64,000 nucleotides of DNA from Bacteroides ovatus (GCF_001314995.1 NZ_CP012938.1:6138001-6202000), one strand, 5' to 3'. Positions 46,635-56,010 are shown, counted from the stretch's first letter. Notes: a model not told the origin generated them from the letters alone. Translations and numbers: made by a program.

Positions 46635-48044
46635 ATGGGAGGTTTTTTCGGAACAGTCTCGAAAACTAGCTGCGTGACTGATTTATTCTACGGCACAGAT
46701 TATAACTCACATCTGGGTACCAAGCGAGGAGGACTCGCAACATACAGTGAGGAAAAAGGTTTTATACGCTCCATTCACAATTTGGAAAGTACTTATTTCC
46801 GAACCAAGTTTGAAGGAGAACTGGACAAATTCAAAGGAAACGCCGGCATCGGCATCATTAGCGACACAGACGCACAACCTATCATCATCAATTCTCACCT
46901 CGGGCGCTTCGCCATTGTCACAGTCGCTAAAATAGTCAATATCCAGGAATTGGAAGAAGAACTTCTCAGTCAAAACATGCACTTCGCCGAACTTAGTTCG
47001 AGCAACACCAACCAGACGGAACTTATCGCATTACTTATTATACAAGGCAGAACTTTTGTGGAAGGTATCGAAAATGTGTTTAAGCACATTAAGGGTTCTT
47101 GTTCGATGTTGCTTCTGACGGAAGATGGTAGTATCATCGCTGCCCGTGACCGATGGGGACGTACTCCGGTGGTGATTGGAAGGAAAGACGGTGCTTATGC
47201 TGCAACGAGCGAATCGTCCAGTTTTCCGAATCTGGATTATGAGATTGAGAGATATTTAGGTCCCGGTGAGATTGTCCGTATGTATGACGATCATGTTGAC
47301 CAGCTTCGCAAGCCCAATGAGGATATGCAGATTTGCTCGTTTTTGTGGGTGTACTACGGTTTCCCGACTTCTTGTTATGAAGGAAAGAATGTAGAGGAAG
47401 TGCGTTTCACCAGCGGATTGAAAATGGGACAGACAGATGAATCGGAAGTGGATTGTGCTTGCGGTATTCCTGATTCGGGAGTGGGTATGGCTTTAGGATA
47501 TGCTGAAGGAAAGGGGGTTCCTTACCATCGTGCTATTTCAAAATATACACCGACATGGCCTCGTAGCTTCACTCCGAGCAATCAAGAGATGCGTTCGCTT
47601 GTTGCTAAGATGAAGTTGATTCCCAACCGTGCCATGCTGCAAAATAAACGTTTGTTGTTCTGTGACGATTCAATCGTGCGGGGAACTCAATTACGTGACA
47701 ATGTGAAGATTCTGTATGATTACGGAGCAAAGGAGGTGCACATGCGTATCGCTTGTCCGCCATTGATTTATGCTTGTCCGTTTGTTGGTTTTTCGGCTTC
47801 TAAAAATGCATTGGAGTTGATTACCCGTCGTATTATCAAGGAACTGGAAGGGGATGAGAATAAGAACCTGGAGAAATATGCTACTACCGGTTCTCCGGAA
47901 TACGATAAGATGGTTAGTATTATTGCAGAGCGTTTCGGTCTCAGTTCATTGAAGTTTAATACACTGGAAACGCTGATTGAGGCTATCGGATTACCTAAAT
48001 GCAAGGTTTGTACACATTGCTTTGATGGTAGCAGCCATTTTTAA
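46635..48044 (+). CDS. Amidophosphoribosyltransferase (PurF) homologue with a defunct glutaminase half
   Basis: The 469-aa protein has the PurF layout. The C-terminal phosphoribosyltransferase half is well kept: CGIPDSGVGMALGYA (about 275-290), the PRPP loop CDDSIVRGT (about 343-351) and CKVCTHCFDG at the end. The N-terminal Ntn-glutaminase half begins MGGFFG, where PurF needs MCGIFG; the nucleophilic Cys1 is Gly. The usual HTRY and HNGN glutamine-binding motifs are also missing. It cannot use glutamine by the known mechanism; ammonia use or a different role is possible. The promoter at 46588 excludes a hidden upstream start. Confidence 0.9.
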   Translation: MGGFFGTVSKTSCVTDLFYGTDYNSHLGTKRGGLATYSEEKGFIRSIHNLESTYFRTKFEGELDKFKGNAGIGIISDTDAQPIIINSHLGRFAIVTVAKIVNIQELEEELLSQNMHFAELSSSNTNQTELIALLIIQGRTFVEGIENVFKHIKGSCSMLLLTEDGSIIAARDRWGRTPVVIGRKDGAYAATSESSSFPNLDYEIERYLGPGEIVRMYDDHVDQLRKPNEDMQICSFLWVYYGFPTSCYEGKNVEEVRFTSGLKMGQTDESEVDCACGIPDSGVGMALGYAEGKGVPYHRAISKYTPTWPRSFTPSNQEMRSLVAKMKLIPNRAMLQNKRLLFCDDSIVRGTQLRDNVKILYDYGAKEVHMRIACPPLIYACPFVGFSASKNALELITRRIIKELEGDENKNLEKYATTGSPEYDKMVSIIAERFGLSSLKFNTLETLIEAIGLPKCKVCTHCFDGSSHF

Positions 48045-48090
48045 AGTAGTCAAATAGGATATTTAAGTATCCGGATAAAAGTATACAATA

Positions 48091-48133
48091 AAAAGAGCCG
48101 TGAATTGCTTTGTAATTCACGGCTCTTTTTTTA
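48091..48133 (+). terminator. Intrinsic terminator of the PurF-like gene
   Basis: A perfect 16-bp stem, AAAAGAGCCGTGAATT (48091-48106) with its complement (48114-48129), ends in a run of T. Confidence 0.92.
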
Positions 48134-48196
48134 CCTTTACGGCACTATAAACTATCAATTTGTAAATTGTAATTAGTAACTTGTAATTAAAACAAT

Positions 48197-49420
48197 ATGA
48201 CTTTAGTAGACAGATTTTTAAAGTATGTAAGCTTCGATACACAATCTGATGAATCGACAGGGCTTACTCCAAGTACTCCGAAGCAGATGATTTTTGCTGA
48301 ATACTTGAAAAAAGAGTTGGAATCTTTGGGATTGGAAGATATTACTTTGGATGAGCATGGCTATCTTTTTGCTACACTTCCTGCCAATATAAATAAAGAA
48401 GTACCCACTATCGGGTTTATTGCCCACATGGATACAAGTCCTGATATGACGGGTAAAGATGTCACTCCGCGCATTGTGGAAAAGTATGACGGTTCGGATA
48501 TTGTGCTTTGTGCTGAAGAGAATGTAGTCCTTTCTCCATCACAATTCCCGGAATTGCTGGATCATAAGGGAGAAGACTTGATTGTAACCAACGGAAAAAC
48601 GTTGCTCGGTGCCGACGACAAAGCCGGTATCGCGGAAATTGTATCAGCGATGGTTTATCTGAAGGAACATCCCGAAATCAAACACGGTAAAATCCGTATC
48701 GGCTTCAATCCTGACGAAGAAATCGGTGAAGGTGCTCATAAATTCGATGTAGAGAAATTCGGTTGTGAATGGGGATATACGATGGATGGAGGTGAAGTAG
48801 GGGAGTTGGAGTTTGAGAACTTTAATGCTGCTGCCGCAAAAATAACCTTTAAAGGACGTAATGTGCATCCGGGATATGCCAAGGATAAGATGATTAACTC
48901 TATCTATCTTGCCAATCAGTTTATTACGATGCTTCCCTCACAGGAAAGACCGGAACATACGACCGGCTATGAAGGATTCTATCATTTGATTGGTATTCAG
49001 GGGGATGTGGAGCAAAGCACTGTGTCTTATATCATCCGCGATCATGACCGTGCAAAATTTGAGAACCGTAAAAAAGAGATAGAACGTCTGGTAGCTCAAA
49101 TGAACGCTGAATATGGAGCTGGTACTGCGACACTCGAACTGCGCGACCAGTATTATAATATGCGTGAGAAAATAGAACCGGTAATGCACATCATCGATAC
49201 TGCTTTTGCAGCTATGGAAGCCGTGGGTGTGAAACCGAATGTAAAACCGATTCGTGGAGGTACGGATGGTGCGCAGCTTTCTTTTAAGGGATTGCCTTGT
49301 CCGAATATCTTTGCCGGTGGTCTGAATTTCCACGGTCGTTACGAATTTGTGCCTATCCAGAATATGGAGAAAGCAATGAAAGTGATCGTAAAAATAGCAG
49401 AACTGGTGGCTTCCAAATAA
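48197..49420 (+). CDS. pepT: Peptidase T (tripeptide aminopeptidase)
   Basis: The 407-aa M20 metallopeptidase removes the N-terminal residue of tripeptides in the cytoplasm. Zinc-site motifs are IAHMDTSPD (His and Asp near 78-80), LGADDKAG (bridging Asp near 140), [10 protein letters not shown] (Glu pair near 175) and GGTDGAQLS near 355. Length is exactly typical. It has an AT-rich repeated leader (48157-48193) just before the ATG. gcvT follows 61 bases later on the same strand. Confidence 0.96.
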   Translation: MTLVDRFLKYVSFDTQSDESTGLTPSTPKQMIFAEYLKKELESLGLEDITLDEHGYLFATLPANINKEVPTIGFIAHMDTSPDMTGKDVTPRIVEKYDGSDIVLCAEENVVLSPSQFPELLDHKGEDLIVTNGKTLLGADDKAGIAEIVSAMVYLKEHPEIKHGKIRIGFNPDEEIGEGAHKFDVEKFGCEWGYTMDGGEVGELEFENFNAAAAKITFKGRNVHPGYAKDKMINSIYLANQFITMLPSQERPEHTTGYEGFYHLIGIQGDVEQSTVSYIIRDHDRAKFENRKKEIERLVAQMNAEYGAGTATLELRDQYYNMREKIEPVMHIIDTAFAAMEAVGVKPNVKPIRGGTDGAQLSFKGLPCPNIFAGGLNFHGRYEFVPIQNMEKAMKVIVKIAELVASK

Positions 49421-49481
49421 AAAGACGGTAAGCTCCGGTAATACTTAATACCTGATACTTAAAACTTAATACTTTAAAATA

Positions 49482-50567
49482 ATGAAAACCACTCCGTTTA
49501 CAGAGAAACATATAGCACTTGGTGCTAAAATGCACGAGTTTGCAGGTTATAATATGCCTATTGAATACTCCGGTATCATTGATGAACACATAACTGTTTG
49601 TCAAGGTGTCGGTGTATTTGATGTATCGCACATGGGAGAATTTTGGGTGAAAGGACCGCAAGCGTTGGCCTTTCTGCAGAAAATAACATCTAACAATGTG
49701 GCGGCACTGGCTCCGGGTAAAATACAATATACTTGTTTTCCGAATGAGGATGGGGGGATTGTAGATGATTTGCTGGTTTATCAGTATGAACCGGAAAAAT
49801 ACATGTTGGTGGTGAATGCTTCCAATATGGAAAAAGACTGGAACTGGTGTGTTTCTCACAATACGGAGGGAGCCGAGTTGGAAAATTCGTCGGATAACAT
49901 AGCTCAACTTGCTATACAGGGTCCGAAGGCTATTTCGGTTCTGCAAAAGTTGACGGATATTGATCTTGCTACTATTCCTTATTATACATTTAAGGTTGGA
50001 ACGTTTGCAAGTGAAGAGAATGTGATTATCTCCAATACGGGTTATACCGGTGCGGGAGGTTTTGAGCTTTATTTCTATCCGTCTGCGGCTGATTCTATAT
50101 GGAAGGCTATTTTTGAAGCTGGTGAAGAGTATGGCATTAAACCTATCGGTTTGGGTGCCCGTGATACGCTCCGGTTGGAAATGGGCTTCTGTCTGTATGG
50201 CAATGATCTGGATGATACGACTTCTCCGATAGAAGCCGGATTGGGATGGATCACTAAGTTTGTGGAGGGCAAGGATTTTGTCAACCGTCCGATGCTGGAA
50301 AAACAGAAAGCGGAAGGTGTTACCCGTAAACTGGTTGGCTTTGAAATGGTTGATCGCGGAATTCCCCGTCATGGCTATGAACTGGTGAATGATGAAGGCG
50401 AGAAAGTGGGAGTGGTGACCTCCGGTACGATGTCGCCTACCCGTAAGATTGGTATCGGTATGGGATATGTGAAACCGGAATATAGTAAGGTGGGTACGGA
50501 AATCTGTATCGATATGCGTGGTCGGAAATTGAAAGCTGTGGTAGTGAAACCGCCTTTTAGAAAGTAA
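49482..50567 (+). CDS. gcvT: Glycine cleavage system T protein (aminomethyltransferase)
   Basis: The 361-aa protein transfers the methylene group from the H-protein-bound aminomethyl arm to tetrahydrofolate and releases ammonia. It has the GcvT fold with [14 protein letters not shown] (folate-site aspartate near residue 45), [26 protein letters not shown] and a C-terminal barrel ending [20 protein letters not shown]. No gcvP, gcvH or lpd is in the window. The leader before the ATG consists of repeated TACTTAA-like words (49439-49480). A hairpin follows the gene. Confidence 0.97.
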   Translation: MKTTPFTEKHIALGAKMHEFAGYNMPIEYSGIIDEHITVCQGVGVFDVSHMGEFWVKGPQALAFLQKITSNNVAALAPGKIQYTCFPNEDGGIVDDLLVYQYEPEKYMLVVNASNMEKDWNWCVSHNTEGAELENSSDNIAQLAIQGPKAISVLQKLTDIDLATIPYYTFKVGTFASEENVIISNTGYTGAGGFELYFYPSAADSIWKAIFEAGEEYGIKPIGLGARDTLRLEMGFCLYGNDLDDTTSPIEAGLGWITKFVEGKDFVNRPMLEKQKAEGVTRKLVGFEMVDRGIPRHGYELVNDEGEKVGVVTSGTMSPTRKIGIGMGYVKPEYSKVGTEICIDMRGRKLKAVVVKPPFRK

Positions 50568-50590
50568 AAAATAAGCTTGTTATTGTGTAT

Positions 50591-50623
50591 AGCCCCGGAT
50601 AAGTTACGACTCTATCCGGGGCT
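50591..50623 (+). terminator. Terminator-like hairpin after gcvT
   Basis: A perfect 11-bp stem, AGCCCCGGATA with TATCCGGGGCT, has an 11-base loop. Only a loose T-rich run (AACTTATTTTATG) follows. Confidence 0.65.
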
Positions 50624-50666
50624 AACTTATTTTATGATGGTTATTGCAAAACATATCCGTAAATAT

Positions 50667-50698
50667 GTTGTTTATCCCATAGAAATAATATAATTTTG
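50667..50698 (+). promoter_or_regulatory. Promoter of the CPA2 antiporter gene
   Basis: GTTG (50667-50670), a 20-base spacer and TAATTTTG (50691-50698) fit the Bacteroides promoter. The ATG is at 50719. Confidence 0.55.
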
Positions 50699-50718
50699 TC
50701 ATCAAATACGATAAAATA

Positions 50719-52992
50719 ATGTCTCAATTACCTACTCTTATAGCTGACCTCGCACTTATATTGATTTGTGCCGGTGTTATGACTTTGTTGTTTAAGAAGT
50801 TGAAACAACCTCTGGTCTTGGGATATGTAGTTGCCGGATTTCTGGCAAGTCCGCATATGCCGTATACTCCTTCAGTGATGGATACTGCCAATATTAAGAC
50901 TTGGGCGGATATTGGTGTTATTTTCTTGCTGTTTGCTCTTGGTTTGGAATTTAGTTTTAAGAAGATTGTCAAGGTGGGTGGTTCTGCCATCATTGCTGCC
51001 TGTACCATCATCTTTTGTATGATTTTGTTGGGAATAGGAGTCGGCATGGGTTTCGGCTGGCACAGGATGGACAGTCTGTTCTTGGGCGGTATGATTGCGA
51101 TGTCGTCTACTACTATTATTTATAAAGCTTTTGATGATTTAGGATTAAGGAAGAAGCAGTTCACCGGACTTGTGTTGAGTATCTTGATTTTGGAAGATAT
51201 TTTGGCTATTGTATTAATGGTGATGCTTTCCACTATGGCGGTAAGCCAACATTTTGAAGGTACCGAGATGTTGGAGAGTATCGGGAAATTATTGTTTTTC
51301 CTTATTCTGTGGTTTGTTGTCGGTATCTATCTGATTCCTGAATTCTTGAAACGCTGCCGGAAATTGATGGGAGAGGAGACTCTGCTTATTGTGTCGTTGG
51401 CACTTTGTTTCGGTATGGTAGTGATGGCGGCTCATACAGGATTTTCTGCTGCATTTGGTGCATTTATAATGGGATCTATTCTGGCGGAAACAATCGAGGC
51501 GGAATCCATAGACCGGCTGGTGAAACCGGTAAAGGATCTTTTTGGAGCTATCTTTTTCGTATCGGTCGGTATGATGGTGGATCCTGCAATGATTGTAGAA
51601 TATGCCGTACCTATTATAGTTATTACTTTGGCTGTTATCTTGGGACAGGCCGTTTTTGGTACATTCGGTGTTATTCTCTCCGGAAAGCCTTTAAAGACGG
51701 CTATGCAATGCGGCTTTAGTTTAACGCAGATCGGCGAATTTGCGTTTATTATTGCTTCTTTGGGAGTCTCTTTGCATGTAACGAGTGATTTTCTGTATCC
51801 GATAGTGGTAGCGGTTTCTGTGATTACTACTTTCCTGACTCCTTATATGATTCGTTTTGCCGAGCCGGCTTCTACTTTTGTGGATGCTCATCTTCCGGAA
51901 TCATGGAAAAAAATAATGATGCGTTATTCTTCCGGTTCGCAAACAGCTCTGAATCACGAGAATTTGTGGAAGAAGCTAATCTTGTCAATGGTACGTATAA
52001 CAGTTGTTTATTCAATTGTCAGTATGTCGATTATTGCACTTTCTTTTCGTTTTGTTGTGCCATTCTTTAAAGAGAATCTGCCTCATTTCTGGGCATCGTT
52101 GTTGGGAGCGGTATTTATGATTCTGTGTATTGCTCCTTTCTTGCGTGCCATTATGGTGAAGAAAAATCATTCGGTTGAGTTTATGACCTTATGGCATGAT
52201 AGCCGTGCCAACCGCGCGCCGCTGGTATCGACAATCGTGATTCGTATTATGATAGCGGCACTTTTTGTCATCTTTGTTATTTCCGGATTATTTAAGGCGT
52301 CTATCGGATTGATTATTGGAGTGGCTGTACTTATTGTATTGTTGATGGTATGGTCTCGCCGTTTGAAAAAGCAATCGATATTGATTGAACGTCGTTTCTT
52401 CCAGAATCTCCGTTCCAGAGATGTACGTGCAGAGTATCTGGGAGAGAAAAAGCCGGAGTATGCCGGTCGTTTGTTGTCGCATGATTTGCATCTTGCCGAT
52501 ATGGAAATTCCGGGTGAATCCAGTTGGGCGGGAAAGACATTGATGGAGCTGAACTTGGGGAAGAAGTTTGGAGTTCATGTTGCTTCTATTCTTCGTGGAA
52601 AGAGGAGGATTAATATCCCCGGTGGTTCTGTTCGTCTGTTTCCAATGGATAAGATACAGGTGATAGGGACGGATGAACAATTAAGTGTGTTTAATGAGGC
52701 GATGCAAAACGGAGCGAAGATAGACTGGGAGGTTTATGAAAAGAGCGAGATGGCTTTGAAGCAGTTTATCATTGACAGTGATTCTGTTTTTCTGGGTAAA
52801 ACGATTCGTGAATCGGGTATCCGCGACAAATATCATTGTATGATAGCCGGTGTTGAAAGTGAAGACGGTACACTGATGGTTCCTGATGTAAATGCTCCGC
52901 TCGAAGAAGGCGATGTTGTTTGGGTGGTAGGCGAAAAAGAGGATGTGTACCAATTAGTCGATCAAAAAAACGAAAAAGTACAAGCCGGATAA
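50719..52992 (+). CDS. CPA2-type cation:proton antiporter (KefB-like) with two TrkA-C domains
   Basis: The 757-aa membrane protein has about 12 helices in its Na+/H+ exchanger domain (about residues 5-385), starting with QPLVLGYVVAGFLASP and FLLFALGLEFSFKK. Additional helices follow (about 425-545). It ends in two cytoplasmic TrkA-C domains (about 590-665, VASILRGKRRINIPGG; about 670-755, MIAGVESEDGTLMVPD). There is no RCK_N NAD-binding domain between membrane and TrkA-C parts, unlike E. coli KefB. It probably exchanges K+ or Na+ for protons, gated by a ligand of the TrkA-C domains. It is followed by a HIT gene after 49 bases. Confidence 0.92.
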   Translation: MSQLPTLIADLALILICAGVMTLLFKKLKQPLVLGYVVAGFLASPHMPYTPSVMDTANIKTWADIGVIFLLFALGLEFSFKKIVKVGGSAIIAACTIIFCMILLGIGVGMGFGWHRMDSLFLGGMIAMSSTTIIYKAFDDLGLRKKQFTGLVLSILILEDILAIVLMVMLSTMAVSQHFEGTEMLESIGKLLFFLILWFVVGIYLIPEFLKRCRKLMGEETLLIVSLALCFGMVVMAAHTGFSAAFGAFIMGSILAETIEAESIDRLVKPVKDLFGAIFFVSVGMMVDPAMIVEYAVPIIVITLAVILGQAVFGTFGVILSGKPLKTAMQCGFSLTQIGEFAFIIASLGVSLHVTSDFLYPIVVAVSVITTFLTPYMIRFAEPASTFVDAHLPESWKKIMMRYSSGSQTALNHENLWKKLILSMVRITVVYSIVSMSIIALSFRFVVPFFKENLPHFWASLLGAVFMILCIAPFLRAIMVKKNHSVEFMTLWHDSRANRAPLVSTIVIRIMIAALFVIFVISGLFKASIGLIIGVAVLIVLLMVWSRRLKKQSILIERRFFQNLRSRDVRAEYLGEKKPEYAGRLLSHDLHLADMEIPGESSWAGKTLMELNLGKKFGVHVASILRGKRRINIPGGSVRLFPMDKIQVIGTDEQLSVFNEAMQNGAKIDWEVYEKSEMALKQFIIDSDSVFLGKTIRESGIRDKYHCMIAGVESEDGTLMVPDVNAPLEEGDVVWVVGEKEDVYQLVDQKNEKVQAG

Positions 52993-53041
52993 GAATGGAA
53001 TACTTATTTTTGCAACGATAAAAACTTAAAATAATAATATC

Positions 53042-53467
53042 ATGAAGAGTGATCCGAAAGAATGTCTGTATTGCCAGAACAATGAAACGCTGCATAATCT
53101 GATGATTGAGATTGCGCAATTGAGTGTGTCACGTGTGTTTTTGTTTAAGGAACAAACCTACCGCGGACGTTGTCTTGTTTCTTATAAAGACCATGTGAAC
53201 GATTTGAATGAATTGAGTGATGAAGACCGTAATGCTTTTATGGCAGATGTAGCGCGTGTCACTCGTGCCATGCAAAAAGCTTTCCAGCCGGAAAAGATTA
53301 ATTATGGTGCTTACTCGGATAAATTGTCTCATTTGCATTTTCATTTAGCACCTAAATATGTGGATGGACCTGATTATGGAGGTATATTCCAAATGAACCC
53401 GGGAAAGGTTTATCTGACTGACGCAGAATATCAGGAACTGATTGATGCTGTTAAAGCGAATCTGTAA
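53042..53467 (+). CDS. HIT-family nucleotide hydrolase/transferase
   Basis: The 141-aa protein has the histidine triad HLHFHLAPKY (H97, H99, H101) of HIT hydrolases, which cleave nucleotide phosphoramidates or dinucleoside polyphosphates. The middle histidine is the nucleophile in the family. Two cysteines (C8 and C11 in ECLYCQNN) resemble the zinc pair of Fhit/GalT-like relatives. Length is typical. The substrate cannot be assigned. It is convergent with hslR and separated from it by a strong hairpin. Confidence 0.92.
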   Translation: MKSDPKECLYCQNNETLHNLMIEIAQLSVSRVFLFKEQTYRGRCLVSYKDHVNDLNELSDEDRNAFMADVARVTRAMQKAFQPEKINYGAYSDKLSHLHFHLAPKYVDGPDYGGIFQMNPGKVYLTDAEYQELIDAVKANL

Positions 53468-53510
53468 AAAGAAAGGGCGAACTGCAACTCTATAAGTGGT
53501 AAGCTATACA

Positions 53511-53582
53511 AATCGTAAACAATGAACGGTGAGCAAGCCTGTGGATATAACGCAGTCTGTTCACCGTTCATTGTTTACGATT
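53511..53582. terminator. Bidirectional terminator: 22-bp perfect inverted repeat
   Basis: Two perfect 22-base arms (53511-53532 and 53561-53582, core ACAATGAACGGTGA) flank a 28-base loop between the convergent HIT and hslR genes. GTTTTTC follows on the plus strand. The word ACCGTTCATTG recurs at 54085-54095. The arm length is more than termination needs. Confidence 0.65.
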
Positions 53583-53601
53583 CATCGTTTTTCTATTTAT
53601 C

Positions 53602-54018
53602 CTATTCTTCAAAATCGAAATCAAAGTCAAAATCATCCATAAACTCTGGAGTTGTAAATTCTTCCAGTTCCCGGCGATCTTTCTTGGTCGGGCGTCCGGT
53701 TCCACGTGCCCGGTCTACGAATCCGCTGATTTTGCTCATTTCAAGTAATTCATATTGATCGGGAGTCGTTACATTTTCCATCATTTCCGATACCAGTTTG
53801 GCTCCTACACGTTTCTCAATCGGTTGTAATACTTTGAATGAGTATGTGATAGGTGGTTTCTTCACTTGAATAACATCACCCGGTTTTATCATACGGGCAG
53901 CTTTGACCAGCGAACCGTTGATGGTAATACGTCCTTTTTTGCAGGCTTCTGCTGCAATCGTACGTGTCTTGAAGATGCGGACAGCCCACATCCATTTATC
54001 TATTCTTGCTTCAGCCAT
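53602..54018 (-). CDS. hslR: S4-domain RNA-binding protein, Hsp15 (HslR) type
   Basis: The 138-aa protein starts with an S4 domain (about residues 4-65: RIDKWMWAVRIFKTRT, GRITINGSLVKAARMIKPGD). In E. coli Hsp15 this binds stalled 50S subunits carrying peptidyl-tRNA. The C-terminal part is basic (GRPTKKDRRELEEF) and ends in an acidic DFDFDFDFEE repeat. It lies after pth in the minus-strand order rplY-pth-hslR, all of which concern ribosomes or peptidyl-tRNA. That context supports the role. Confidence 0.9.
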   Translation of the reverse strand: MAEARIDKWMWAVRIFKTRTIAAEACKKGRITINGSLVKAARMIKPGDVIQVKKPPITYSFKVLQPIEKRVGAKLVSEMMENVTTPDQYELLEMSKISGFVDRARGTGRPTKKDRRELEEFTTPEFMDDFDFDFDFEE

Positions 54019-54119
54019 TTTAGTTAGTTATTTAGTGATAAATAATTAGTCGGTTAGTGGACGTTATCATTGATCGCTAACCGTTCATTGCTATCTTTAT
54101 TTTTTATAGAACAGGTTCA

Positions 54120-54689
54120 TCATTTCTTGTTGAACTGGTTCATTGTGATGTCGATACCGGCAAGACAGAAACTTTTGATAATTTCCCCTGCCATCTCCAG
54201 TCTTTCATCCATTGTCTTCCAGTCTTCATCAGTGAAGTGACCGAGTACGTAATCGATTTGTCCGCCACGTGGAAAATCACTCCCGATTCCAAAACGCAGA
54301 CGGGCATAGTTTTGAGTGCCCAGAATGGCGGCAATATGCTTCAATCCGTTATGGCCTGCATCACTTCCTTTTCCTTTTAGGCGTAACGTTCCGAAAGGAA
54401 GAGCCAGATCATCTACTACGATCAGCACATTTTCCAATGGAATATTTTCTTTCTGCATCCAATAGCGAACGGCCAATCCACTCAGGTTCATAAAAGTCGA
54501 TGGCTTGAGCAGGATCAACTGACGTCCTTTGATGGAAAAGCTGGTGGTGAATCCATAGCGTCCATCCATAAAAGGAGGAGCATTGTTAATTCTGGCCAAT
54601 GCTTCTACTGTCATGAATCCGATATTATGTCGGGTTTCATGATACTCGGGACCAATGTTTCCCAGTCCGACAACTAAATATTTTATCAT
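54120..54689 (-). CDS. pth: Peptidyl-tRNA hydrolase
   Basis: The 189-aa enzyme recycles peptidyl-tRNA by cleaving the ester bond. It begins [13 protein letters not shown] and has the catalytic His21 in [10 protein letters not shown], Asn11, and the conserved Asp in [22 protein letters not shown] and [11 protein letters not shown] follow as in the family. The longer frame beginning at 54779 is not coding, because ATG 54689 matches the family N-terminus. A 65-base hairpin separates it from rplY. Confidence 0.96.
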   Translation of the reverse strand: MIKYLVVGLGNIGPEYHETRHNIGFMTVEALARINNAPPFMDGRYGFTTSFSIKGRQLILLKPSTFMNLSGLAVRYWMQKENIPLENVLIVVDDLALPFGTLRLKGKGSDAGHNGLKHIAAILGTQNYARLRFGIGSDFPRGGQIDYVLGHFTDEDWKTMDERLEMAGEIIKSFCLAGIDITMNQFNKK

Positions 54690-54726
54690 CGTTTTTCCGT
54701 AAAACAGTTCATTAATATAGAAAGAG

Positions 54727-54791
54727 AAACGCAGATTAATACAAATTAATGCAGACTGAACATCTGCTTTAATCTGCATTAATCTGCGTTT
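54727..54791. repeat. 29-bp near-perfect inverted repeat between rplY and pth
   Basis: Arms 54727-54755 and 54763-54791 match at 26 of 29 positions around a 7-base loop and consist of repeated words AATCTGC and TTAATCTGC. In the minus-strand transcript it would be a long stem between two genes. No T-tract follows. Confidence 0.65.
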
Positions 54792-54822
54792 GAAGTATAT
54801 CTCTTTACAGGGATAATCTCAA

Positions 54823-55413
54823 TTACTTGCCAGCGGCTGCTGCTGCACCTCTTGCTGCACGAGTCAACTTAACAGCACATACAACGGCTTCTTTAGCACT
54901 AATCAGTTCAAGGCCTTCGAAGCTCAATTCGCCAACTTTAACAGTCTTGCCCAATCCTAGGTGAGAAACGTTAACGATCAGTTTCTCAGGAATTACATTG
55001 TACAAAGCTTTCACTTTGATCTTACGCATCTGCAGTGCAAGTTTACCACCGGCTTTCACACCTTCTGCAAGACCTTCCAACTGTACAGGTACTTCCATTA
55101 CGATAGGTTTAGCTTCGTCAATCTGATAGAAGTCAACGTGCAGGATAGTATCTTTTACCGGATGGAACTGAATATCTTTCAGGATAGCGTTTACTTTTTT
55201 GCCATCGATAACCAAGTCTACAACGTAGATGTGCGGAGTATAAACTAAGTTACGAAGTCCTTCGTTAGTCACTGTGAAGTGAACTACTTCATTACCTCCG
55301 TAAAGTACACAAGGTACACCACCGTTTTTACGAATTTCTTTCAAAGCTCTAGCTTGTTCAGAAGAGCGTTCTGCAATTGTTCTTGCAGTTCCTTTTACTT
55401 CAATTGATTTCAT
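54823..55413 (-). CDS. rplY: 50S ribosomal protein L25/general stress protein Ctc
   Basis: The 196-aa protein has the 5S-rRNA-binding L25 domain (about residues 1-92: VKGTARTIAERSSEQARALK, GGVPCVLYGGNE, LKDIQFHPV) and the C-terminal beta domain of the long Ctc/TL5 form (about 93-185). It ends in an alanine/arginine-rich tail. It has a very good promoter (55509-55539) and a leader of about 89 bases with two copies of ATCACACGATG. It is followed by pth and hslR on the same strand. Confidence 0.96.
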   Translation of the reverse strand: MKSIEVKGTARTIAERSSEQARALKEIRKNGGVPCVLYGGNEVVHFTVTNEGLRNLVYTPHIYVVDLVIDGKKVNAILKDIQFHPVKDTILHVDFYQIDEAKPIVMEVPVQLEGLAEGVKAGGKLALQMRKIKVKALYNVIPEKLIVNVSHLGLGKTVKVGELSFEGLELISAKEAVVCAVKLTRAARGAAAAAGK

Positions 55414-55508
55414 TTCTTTAAAAATTTGTGTTACTCTAAATTAAGTTAGCTTGCTTAATTCACCATCACACGATGTGGATTATCACACGATGTTGCAAAA
55501 AAGCGGTG

Positions 55509-55539
55509 CAAAAGTACGTCTTTTTTTTGAAATATCAAA
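55509..55539 (-). promoter_or_regulatory. Consensus promoter of rplY
   Basis: On the minus strand, TTTG (55536-55539), exactly 19 bases and TACTTTTG (55509-55516). Transcription starts near 55502, leaving a leader of about 89 bases with a direct repeat of ATCACACGATG (55465-55475 and 55482-55492, plus-strand sequence). Confidence 0.8.
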
Positions 55540-55550
55540 GAGTTACTTTC

Positions 55551-55952
55551 TTAAAAGTCAATATCGATCTTAATTTCGCTCTCTAACTTGTTTTCCCGGG
55601 CTTCTTCGATTGCTTTCTGTTCACTTTCTTCATCCGCTTCGGTGTTCAGGCGGGCGATGTATTCGTTCGCATCACTGCACTCAATGAAGTTGACTGCTTC
55701 TTCGAGTCCTGCCATAAACTTCTGAAAGTCCTCCCTATATAGGAAGATTTTGTGTTTTTCGAAACTAACCTGAGAATCGTCACCTTCTCCCGTTATCACT
55801 TTCTTACTCTCTGTAATAGCCAGGAACATTTCATCTTTACGATTCTTCTTTACGTCAAGGTAATAGATGCGTTTACCTGCTTTAATGGACTTGGAGAATA
55901 CAATCTCCTTATCATTCATGTCTGCGCTCATTTTCTTTTTTAAATCTTCCAT
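55551..55952 (-). CDS. DUF3276 (PUR-alpha-like) nucleic-acid-binding protein
   Basis: The 133-aa protein has the single PUR repeat of DUF3276 (about residues 15-95: EIVFSKSIKAGKRIYYLDVKKN, MFLAITESKKV, HKIFLYREDFQKFM) and an acidic helical tail. PUR-domain proteins of this size bind single-stranded nucleic acid as dimers. ATG 55952 is preferred over the open frame beginning at 55982, because the promoter predicts a start site near 55973. It is monocistronic, between the rplY promoter and the divergent nusB gene. Confidence 0.88.
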   Translation of the reverse strand: MEDLKKKMSADMNDKEIVFSKSIKAGKRIYYLDVKKNRKDEMFLAITESKKVITGEGDDSQVSFEKHKIFLYREDFQKFMAGLEEAVNFIECSDANEYIARLNTEADEESEQKAIEEARENKLESEIKIDIDF

Positions 55953-55979
55953 ATCTTTCGGTCCGTTTATAATCGGCCT

Positions 55980-56010
55980 CAAAATTGGATATTTTTTTTA
56001 AACTGTCAAA
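55980..56010 (-). promoter_or_regulatory. Promoter of the DUF3276 gene
   Basis: On the minus strand, TTTG (56007-56010), 19 bases and CAATTTTG (55980-55987), one mismatch from TAnnTTTG. Confidence 0.55.

Noticed and set aside
49353..50372. 339-codon open frame on the minus strand across gcvT
   Set aside because: It is antisense to gcvT, which has complete family motifs. The antisense product is rich in R, F, H and S with no recognisable domain, typical of a shadow frame.
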